Assembly (NCBI GenBank): GCA_017654935.2
Contig: CM065680.1
Span: 40,876,215 to 40,940,214 of the forward strand
Length of the DNA: 64,000 nt
DNA from: Phymorhynchus buccinoides
Lineage: Eukaryota; Mollusca; Gastropoda; Neogastropoda; Raphitomidae
Reading direction: 5' to 3'
Shown here piece after piece: positions 43,140 through 64,000 of the stretch. The notes under the pieces are model-generated. The model was not told the origin of the DNA and did no database searches. It saw only the letters and a list, made by a program, of their open reading frames with translations. Numbering within the stretch: position 1 is the first letter of the stretch; each line of letters begins with the position of its first letter. The position numbers were made by a program, and so were the translations under genes.

Positions 43140-43289
43140 GGCCCCGTAGTCATGAGTTCGAATTAGACATTCAAAACGCTGCTCAGTATGTAAATTAGGC
43201 TAAACTCCCAAAACGATTGGCTGTTTAGCCTAATTTACATACTGATCAGCGTTTTGAATGTCTAATTCGAACTCATGACTACAGGGCCA
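43140..43289. mobile_element. Palindromic MITE family M5, copy 2
   Basis: It lies 3 bp from copy 1, with the same outer GTAGTCATGAG and the same core, but the arm between them differs (TTCGAATTAGACATTC). Confidence 0.75.
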
Positions 43290-43465
43290 GGTGATCACGA
43301 CACGCCTTCCCAAGGTACTGTTCAGTTGGATTGTTTACGTTGCACGATTGCGTTAATCTTGTAACAAAAAATGTACAAGCGAAATGATTCTGTTGCGGGG
43401 TTTTGTGAAGGAAATAAAAAGAGGGAACATTGAACTAAAGGAGAATCATCAGCGATGTCTTTAGA

Positions 43466-43730
43466 GTCAAAACGGACTATCTCCACATTGTCCATTAACT
43501 ACGGAACCATAAACAAGATGATGTTGGTTGTTCAAAGAAAGAAGAACTTATTATTGAAGTTATTGTGAAAACTAATAACTTGCATCTAATAAAAAGATTG
43601 AAAATAATATTACATTGGGATTACGCTTTTTATGGTAAATAATTTTCTTCAGTCTTATTTTTTAAATACAAGTTATTAGTTTTCACAATAAGTTCCAATG
43701 TAAGACTATATGGAGATAGTCCGTTTTGAC
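43466..43730. mobile_element. Palindromic MITE family M6, copy 2
   Basis: Same ends GTCAAAACGGACTATC / GATAGTCCGTTTTGAC and the same inner AACTAATAACTTG arms, with a longer, partly different centre. Confidence 0.75.
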
Positions 43731-43754
43731 TCAAAGGCATTATATAGTTTATGC

Positions 43755-44175
43755 ATTGGCAATAGACGATCTACGGAAATAATAGTGGAGAGCACTTTGT
43801 GAAAATTAGAGTTGCTTACCTCCATTACTCGGTCAAATACCATAGCAACAATGCAACAATGGCGTCGAAGCTTGAAACCGCAGGATGCCAGTCAGTGAAT
43901 TGCACTTTTTTTTTATATATACAAAAATAGCCTAAGACATGGCCAGTTGCTACAAAGTAATAGAACTTGCAAACTAGCTGTGACGTCAAAATATAAAGTA
44001 CATCACATTTAGAATGACGCACTGCGTTCTACATGCTGTGTGTCTCCTCAAACACACAACGCGAGGGCTGAGGATCTACCTGAAGGTAGAGTAACTTCCC
44101 CTGTTTGACCGATTGAATTAGGCGAGATCACTCCCACAAACCATGAAATTACTCCCCTTTTTCCGAAAAATTCCT
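43755..44175 (+). repeat. Dispersed repeat family D, copy 2
   Basis: Same blocks as the 29690 copy plus about 70 bp around CAACGCGAGGGCTGAGGATC that copy 1 lacks. It runs directly into the 143-bp array T10. Confidence 0.7.
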
Positions 44176-44199
44176 ATTTGGCATACTGACACTTCGACG

Positions 44200-45110
44200 T
44201 CCTTCAGACCCCCTCTGCACCATCAACCAACAGCACCAGCAGTCTTTATTCATGATGTGTCTGAATACGCTCATACATGCACAGTCATTCAACAGATTGT
44301 CTCTCCTCGTAGTGCTTCATTCTTGTTTTCTCTTTGGCTTTCAGGCAGACACCATCTACACCATTATCAACCTTACTACCAGCAGCACTTCTTCTTGATG
44401 TCTCTGAATACGCTCATACATGCACAATCATTCAACGGATTGTCTCCCCTCGTAGTGCTTCATCCTTGTTTTCTCTTTGGCTTTCAGACAGACACCATCT
44501 ACACCATTATCAACCTTACTACCAGCAGCACTTCTTCTTGATGTGTCTGAATATGCTCATACATGTACAGTCATTCCACAGATTGTCTCTCCTCGTAGTG
44601 CTTCATTCTTGTTTTCACTTTGGCTTTCAGACAGACACCATCATCATCATCATCAACCTTACTACCAGCAGCACTTCTTCATGATGTGTCTGAATACGCT
44701 CATACATGCACAATCATTCCACAGATTGTCTCCCCTCGTAGTGCTTCATCCTTGTTTTCTCTTTGGCTTTCAGACAGACACCATCTACACCATTATCAAC
44801 CTTATTACCAGCAGCACTTCTTCATGATGTGTCTGAATACGCTCATACATGCACAATCATTCCACAGATTGTCTCCCCTCGTAGTGCTTCATCCTTGTTT
44901 TCTCTTTGGCTTTCAGACAGACACCATCTACACCATTATCAACCTTATTACCAGCAGCACTTCTTCATGATGTGTCTGAATACGCTCATGCATGCACAAT
45001 CATTCAACAGATTGTCTCCCCTCGTAGTGCTTCATTCTTGTTTTCACTTTGGCTTTCAGACATACACCATCATCATCATCATCAACCTTATTACCAGCAG
45101 AACCAACAGT
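44200..45110 (+). repeat. 143-bp tandem array T10 (about six copies)
   Basis: Units repeat at exactly 143-bp spacing (44334, 44477, 44620, 44763 and 44906 all start ATGGCTTTC-type frames by GTG/TTG/ATG variants), containing CTTTGGCTTTCAGACAGACA and CCAGCAGCACTTCTTC. Because 143 is not a multiple of 3, a reading frame rotates through all three phases from copy to copy, and long spurious frames result. Confidence 0.85.
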
Positions 45111-45216
45111 CTTTGTATGTATGTATCTGAAAGAAAAGCTCATAACATTGTCTTCCCTGGTTTTCATTTTGGTAGTTAATAAAGGACATATTACTATTTG
45201 GGCCTAGTTGTCAGCC

Positions 45217-45461
45217 TTAAAGAGTAAGACACACTGACCCACCACGATTAAGTCCCTTGTTTTTTGTTTCTTCTGGATAACTGTGACCCACATACAAATG
45301 CCCCAACTTCAAACTGAGGCTGTTCTTTAAAATGATGTTTCGTTTTGAATTTGGGCATTTGTATGGGAGTCAAACCTGGTCAAAACAAGATTTGCTACCA
45401 GCTATAAGAGGGAAAACACGTGGAACCCGTGATTTTGACACGTGATCTGGTGGGTCTTTAA
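45217..45461 (+). mobile_element. M2-related long form, copy 2
   Basis: TTAA-bounded, 245 bp, with the same body as 25526-25745. It ends GACACGTGATCTGGTGGGTC then TTTAA. Confidence 0.7.
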
Positions 45462-46119
45462 GGAAAATCTGTCTTGGGGATGGATGATTGTCTTCGAGAG
45501 AGAGCATAACATAGTAGAGTAACATTAAGCCCCAAGCATTCAGTATTTCTCGTTTTGCAAGACATACTACTGTGTTAAAAAAGAAGTTACAACACAGTTT
45601 TGTATTACACACACACTCACGCACGCGCACGCACGCACGCACACATAGGGAACAGGGCCTGTGTATATACACAAGATTTTGGTGGGAACATACAGGGCCT
45701 GTGTATATACACAAGCTTTTGGTGGGAACACTTTCATTTGGTGTTTTTTTGCACGAAAAGAATAGAAACATTGATATCAAGGTTACTTCCCTTTGTTAAA
45801 AATACCATTTAAATTAAATAAGAGAAGCAATGTGCAACAAGATCTTACACATTTAGGCCTATAAATGCATTTTTTTCATGATTCCATTTCCACTGTGGAT
45901 ATTTAATCCTTGGCACAATAATCACGACACAAATATTACATAGATTACAGCCTTTAGCTCTGAAATACACTGGTGACTGTACACTGAATAATGAAACAAA
46001 CACGCATCAAACTCAAACTTTACAAAATATACACCACAAGGAAACGCTTTGAGCATAAACTGCACTGCATGAACGTGGTGGAAAATATGAATGCAATGAG
46101 TCTCAAACTATTTCTACAG

Positions 46120-46685
46120 GGGCACACTGACGGATGAGTTTTTTGCAAAAGCACGTCGAGATCACCAGGAAAAACACCCTTTACAGAGATCGCAACACTC
46201 ATTTTGCTCTCGTTTCCTAGAAATCAAACCGTCAAATCGGCGATTCCTCCTTGGCGGAGGTGCTGGAAGTCAAATTCTTTCAGTGAAAGAGAAGGCATGT
46301 GCCTTCTTTTTTCTAATGGCCGCCTGAGTTTAGACCAAATCGTTTGCACGAAATGTCCACAATACAAGCCTTTTTATTTATTTAAAAAAATATGTTGTAC
46401 AGTTTACCAAAAGGAGTTTTGCTCACAACAAATGAAATAGATCCTTTTTTTTTTTTACTGCACTACAAACAGGAAAAAGCTTCAACCACATTCAATGAGT
46501 GGCTTCCACCCACCCCATCCAAAATCACTTCTCTCTCCGGCATCTCCGCCAATGAGGAATCACCGTTTTGATGGTTTGATTTCTAGGAAACCAGAGCAAA
46601 GTGAGTGTTCCAATCCTTGAAAAGGCTGTCTTTCTGGTGATCTCGACGTGTTTCTTGCAAAAACTCCGTCAGGGTCCACCTTTAA
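46120..46685 (+). mobile_element. TTAA element family M3, copy 1
   Basis: About 565 bp with inverted ends around GACGGATGAG / CTCCGTCAGG and matching inner arms (CACGTCGAGATCACCAG). The right end is GGTCCACCTTTAA. It is similar throughout to 48417-48988. Confidence 0.7.
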
Positions 46686-47033
46686 CAAGCGTATTTAAAT
46701 TACTCTTCTGCCTATGTGCTACATCATGAAATAAATCACCGCGATATAAAGAGAAAAACTTTGATGTGAACAATTGCATTTAAAAATCAATGAAGTGGGA
46801 CTACTACTCTACTCCTACTCCTCTCTAAAAACCAACACAGACACAATCGGAAAAAGCTTATTAAAAAGTATTTAACTATGGTGATGATAAACAGACTTAT
46901 CTTTAAACACCAAACATACACACAATAATGTATAAAATCATATGATAGGTCTGACGGAGGCTAGTTGATAAATATAAAAAAAGAATATTCCACGTGCATA
47001 ATATTAAGTAATTTACACTTAACTACGTTCCCT

Positions 47034-47034
<1 letters not shown>

Positions 47035-47099
<65 letters not shown>

Positions 47100-47176
47100 A
47101 CACACACACACACACACACACAATGCATGCCTACTTAAATGTGCACACACACACACACATATACATATACGCACGC

Positions 47177-47209
<33 letters not shown>

Positions 47210-47232
47210 CACACATACTCACACACACACAC
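47035..47232 (+). repeat. (CA)n with CACG variants
   Basis: CA-rich tract about 175 bp downstream of the gene B stop. Comparable CA/TG tracts lie at 10003-10030, 26034-26149, 29150-29282, 39860-39990, 40209-40305, 42022-42096 and 61850-61980. Confidence 0.95.
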
Positions 47233-47406
47233 ATTGCACGCAAGCCTACTTAACTCCGCAACACACTATTTGGCATTTAGTAACTCTAAACTGTTCGAAC
47301 ATGGAATAGCAATGACGTACTTCCGGTGGCTGAACTAAAGCTTTGGACCAATTTTCAGACGCGGGGCTAATATGCATTGAGGACGACCCACACCCTGCTC
47401 TGTCTG

Positions 47407-59983
<12,577 letters not shown>

Positions 59984-60059
59984 CTGAAAAGAAAGCACAC
60001 CAAAAAGTATATCAGATACTCAAAATGGTAAACACATATTTTCTGTAATACGAAGGACA

Positions 60060-60535
60060 ACAAGCGCGGATTCGCAATCGTTTGTGGCACGCCCAGCGGT
60101 CTATTTTTACCACCCCAATCATTGCATACACTAAGTCGCCTCCCCTGGCTTTTCAATAATTTTAATCTGTAAACCAGAATGTTATCTCTGCACCATTTCG
60201 TAACTTTTTATATCTTTTGGAAAACATTTAAAAACTATTTATCCTACTTATGCTCATCGAAAGAAGCACCGCATACTCGTCGTGTCTGTTGCAGTGTCTG
60301 CATTACGTATGTTTATTATTTTGTACGCTTTAAAATGAAGATTCATGTGCTCTGTCAGTATATAATTCTTTCCATACGTTAGGATTGTAGATATGTAGAT
60401 ATGACAACTGAAATGTTACTTAGTGCACAAGTATTTTTTCTCTTGTACAATATGTGCGACAATTTTGGACCGACCGACCGACAGACAGACAGACAGACCA
60501 ACAAAGTGAGGTTATAGGTTTGTGGCTTTGAGCCA
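60060..60535 (-). repeat. Dispersed repeat family C, copy 2
   Basis: Reverse complement of the 18285 copy, with small length differences in the (GACA)n and GTCGCACATATTG parts. Confidence 0.75.
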
Positions 60536-60849
60536 CAAACAAAAACCCACGAGAGGATAATGTGGTTTGATGTCTGTTAAGACACGATTCTACCCCTACC
60601 CTTTTGCACTCTTTCACCTTCCTAAATTTTGTACACGCACAAACGATAAATAAAAGAACATGAATTTTTTTTTCAAAAAGTGTTCAATATTTTTTATTTA
60701 TTTAAACGAAACTGTTCAATTAAATGAGTCAAACAATTTTACTTTAAAGGTATAAAAAAAAAACCAACCCAACAACAACCAAACAAACAAAAACCACCCG
60801 ACTTTTGGTGGAAGATAATTATGTGAAATGTGTTTCCCCAAACTCCTTC

Positions 60850-61073
60850 TGACCCACCACGATCAAGTCCCTTGATTTGTTCTGGGTAGCTGTGACCCAC
60901 ATACAAATGTCCCCAACTTCAAATTGAGACTACTCTTTAAAATGATGTTTCGTCTTCAATTTGGGGGCACTTGTATGGGATTCAAACCTGGTCAAAACAA
61001 GATTTCTTACCAGCTGTAAGAGGAAAAACCCGTGAAACCCGTGATTTTGACACGTGATCTGGTGGGTCTTTAA
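60850..61073 (+). mobile_element. M2-related long form, copy 3 (left end lost)
   Basis: It matches the other long forms from GACCCACCACGATCAAGTCC to the right TTAA at 61070. The left end has no TTAA. Confidence 0.65.
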
Positions 61074-62099
61074 ACTTCTTAATTTCACTGAGCAAAGTGC
61101 TTTGTACATTTATATGCCCATCCAGATATTTCGTTGATATGTTTGATACACAACAACAAACTCATGTAGCACAACTTGTGATATTTCAATTCCCATCCTT
61201 GTTATCTCTTATGTTACTGATCTTTTGAAATGATTGACTTTTTTTTCTATTTCCAGTAAATTTATATATTTACCAAAAAAATGAGATGCTTTGCTAATCA
61301 AGTTATCAAGCTTATTCTGTTCCTGATTTATTTCCGTACCCCCCCCCCCCCCCCCCCACCCCCCCCCCCCCCCCCCCCCATCCCCACCCCTCCGTCTATC
61401 TGCTCCTCTTACAAATAATTGTCAGTTAAATGACGGAAATGTGTTCTAATTTCAGTGATTGAATTGATCTTATGTGTTTTGAAACTTTATTTTTGTTTTG
61501 GAAAAAAAAATGTAGTTCGTCTAGCCTGTCTTTTCGGCATGCTCGTTTATCTTCAAAGTAAAAAAAAAAGAAAGTCTTATTGGTTTCAGACTGAACGGTC
61601 TAATCAACCGTAAACCAGTCTCTGGGCGGAGACAGCGCCCTAAGCACTAAACAGGGGAGAAAAAGGAGATAACAAGCCTCTCTCCCTCCACCCCCAAACG
61701 TCTGCTCCCCCACCCCATCATTCCACCACCTCCTATGCCGAGGAGCCAATCCATCTACACGACTTAACAAATTCGCCACGGTTTTGTGTGTATGTGTGTT
61801 CGTTCGTTCTTTAATTTAACGTCTATCCACCCTACAGTGATCTTATACAAATGTATGTGTATGTGTGTTTGTGCGTGCGTGCGCGCGTGTGTGTGTGTGT
61901 GCGTGCGTGTGCGTGCGTGTATGTGTGTGTGTGTGCGTGTGCGTGCGTGTATGTGTGTGTGTGTGTGTGTGAGAGTGTGCGGTGTGTGATTGTTCGCGCT
62001 GCGAGTGAGCCAGAAGTGGGTTGGTGGCATTAGATGCTGCGAGCCAGCCAGGATCGAACAGGAGGCCTAGCTACTCGTTTATGAGCATTAGGACTTCAT
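61074..62099. other. Presumed gene B intron
   Basis: C-runs at 61340-61380, a TG array at 61850-61980 and, at 62040-62090 on the minus strand, a tRNA B-box-like GTTCGATCC without a foldable tRNA. No exon found. Confidence 0.45.
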
Positions 62100-62880
62100 T
62101 ACCCGGCCAGAGGCCGGGTATTGCGATTGGTTTGTGTGTGTGTGTGTCTGTGTGTGTGTGTGTCTGTGTATCGATTATCTTAAAAACTACTGTTTGGACT
62201 TTGAATAAAATTGGCAGAGGGGTATACAGCTTGAAAAGGAAGCTTCCTTTCGTTAATCAACACCGTGCTGACCTTGACCTTGAAGTTTGACCATGAAAAC
62301 CGAAATTTCCTTCTTTGGGCTATGTAATTTCCCCCCAGCTTTATTTCGTGAACTAGTGAACAGAATCGCTTCAAATTGTGTGTGGTGGTGTAATTGTGTG
62401 TGGTGCAAGGAAGTTTGTATAAAAGTTCAGCTGTATCTCGTGAACTAGTGAACAGAATCGCTTCACATTTTGGGCTATGTATTGTATGCGTTCTGTAAGG
62501 GTGGAAAGTGGTGTGTTTATTGGGGGGTGGGGGTGGGGGGAGAGGATATAACTCTGGCCGGGTTTGCATTGTCACAATGCCTTGCTGCCGCTCCGTGATG
62601 CACTTACAATGCCTTGCTGCGGCTGGGAGATGCCCTTGTTTAAGTCTTGTTGTTGCCCTATCTCATTAATAAATGCTTTGATGTGTGACATTCGACATAA
62701 CTAAAATGCTATCTCTACCTCCTGGGCAACGCAAGGGCCGGGGGGAAGGGAGTAGCGGCGGTGGTATGCCGGGAGAAGACGAAGTGACCGGAGTGACGAA
62801 GTGACAGCAGGCGGAGTGGCCGCAAACGTACGCAGCGAAGCGAAGCGAAGCGAAGCGAGCCGGATGCGCTAGTATACTAC
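62100..62880 (-). mobile_element. Candidate Helitron-like or unclassified element
   Basis: A 21-bp palindrome TACCCGGCC AGA GGCCGGGTA at 62100-62120 and a distinctive far end (GCGAAGCG)n then CCGGATGCGCTAGTATAC at 62835-62880 bound about 780 bp. On the minus strand the hairpin would be near the 3' end as in Helitrons, but a CTRR end is not clear. A tandem CAATGCCTTGCTGC lies at 62574 and 62611. The class is inference. Confidence 0.4.
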
Positions 62881-63197
62881 TACCCAAAGCACGACCCTCC
62901 ACAACCCAACCCTCCACAACTCAACACCGGCAAAACGGCTAACGGATCGGGCTAGAACGGAGGACGCAGTAACAGGGCCAGCCTCCAGGGAGCAAGAGGT
63001 GGGCGAGCGCTATGAACAATTACTTTAGATACTTTGGCCAGACTCCCCCGAGGGGCTCCCCGGGGAAATTCCCCCGCTGTTTTCGTTTGCCTATTACCCC
63101 TTGCCTCCCTGCCCGGCCCGCCAAATCAGGACCGGGATCCTCTCTAAACGGCTAAGTGGTCTAAATGACAAGTACTTAGGAAGTGGGCAAAAAAAGT

Positions 63198-63231
<34 letters not shown>

Positions 63232-63235
63232 GGGG

Positions 63236-63266
<31 letters not shown>

Positions 63267-64000
63267 AAAAAAAGAAGGGAGTGAGTCTGAGGCAGGGATG
63301 GGAAGGGGAAGGGTATGGGGTGTGTGGGGGGTGGGGGTGTCATTGCATTGAAGAGGAGAAGAGAGAAGGGCGCAAGTGTGGTTTGGGAAGAGGAGGCTAA
63401 AAAATGACAAAAAAACAAAAACAACGAAAAAGAGAAGGGATTGGAAGGAGAGGGATTGAAAAGTGAAAAACAAAAAATACAAAAAATACCAGGAGCTCAA
63501 ATTGCTTGCTGCCCCTTGCAAAGAACATCAGGGGAAGGGCGAAGAAAGCGATGGACTAGTTGGTAGACTAGTTGGTAGGGTGGGGGGGTGGGGGCCTGAG
63601 GCTTGTGACGGAGAAAGCTGCCGATAGCTGTCAAGGCGCCGCTTGATTAATTATGCACCCAGTGCCAGAAAACTAAGCCAATTTGCAGCTTGCTAGTAGG
63701 CCGACTAGCGAAAATCTCTTTAATCGTTACGCAGCCTTATTTGATTTCATAGCGCGGGAGTGGGGGAGTGGAGGGGGGGGGGGGGGGGGGTATCGGAGAA
63801 GTGGGGGATTGATGGAGGGAGGGTGGTTTGGGAGGGGAGGGGAGGGTTTTTGATCTATGCCATCACTCCATCACAAGGGGAAGCAAGCCGTACTTAGTGT
63901 GCAGAGAGAGAGAGAGAGAGAGAAGTGAGAGAGAGAGAGAGAGAGAATGACAATGACAATTGCTTTATTCATTAAGGCCTTTGCCATCTCATGAGAGGGG
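62881..64000. other. Presumed gene B intron or flank
   Basis: G-runs, purine-rich DNA, a GA run at 63904-63945 and the start of an AATGACAATTGCTTTATTCA repeat resembling 53052-53100 that runs off the window. Confidence 0.45.
63199..63266 (+). repeat. Poly-G tract, about 65 bp
   Basis: Two G runs separated by AGGGGTT. Further G or C runs lie at 58645-58690, 61340-61380, 51190-51206, 50881-50896 and 63772-63790. Confidence 0.9.

Noticed and set aside
44143..45179. Series of 116-138-codon plus-strand ORFs
   Set aside because: They arise from the 143-bp tandem array through frame rotation. No independent coding evidence.
62040..62120. tRNA gene on the minus strand (GTTCGATCC)
   Set aside because: A B-box-like motif is present but no acceptor stem or D arm can be folded.

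Overview
The window is animal nuclear DNA. It holds split genes with GT..AG introns, GC-rich exons in AT-rich introns, very dense CA/GA/CT microsatellites, LINE reverse-transcriptase remnants and many short palindromic (MITE-like) elements. A lophotrochozoan, most likely a marine gastropod, fits best. That placement is inference from style, not a measured match.

Two genes can be rebuilt, both on the minus strand. Gene A (7378-36456) has 18 coding exons. They join in frame through consensus splice sites into a 1540-residue protein: a degenerate EF-hand-like N-terminal region, two WD40 beta-propellers, and a 314-residue Ser-rich tail. It looks like the WDR49/WDR64/WDY group of EF-hand plus WD-repeat proteins. 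Gene B (47407-59983, running off the right edge at its 5' end) supplies the last ~240 residues of a choline/carnitine acyltransferase. It most resembles choline O-acetyltransferase and ends with a short polyglutamine stretch. I see no functional link between the two genes beyond shared strand and proximity.

Layout: 1-7284 is repeat-bearing intergenic DNA with a LINE remnant (4190-5060) and two palindromic elements. 7378-36456 is gene A. 36457-47406 is intergenic, with GA/CA arrays, LINE ends, palindromes and a 143-bp tandem array. 47407-59983 is the 3' part of gene B. 59984-64000 is presumed intron of gene B with dispersed repeats and a possible Helitron-like element.

The most striking pattern is that 9 of the 21 visible introns hold extra, often tandem, copies of the adjacent exon edge together with its splice site. 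Six to twelve copies occur in the largest arrays. This happens in both genes, mostly at acceptors and twice at donors. I know of no named system that explains it. A second theme is several unrelated palindromic families flanked by TTAA, consistent with piggyBac-type non-autonomous elements.
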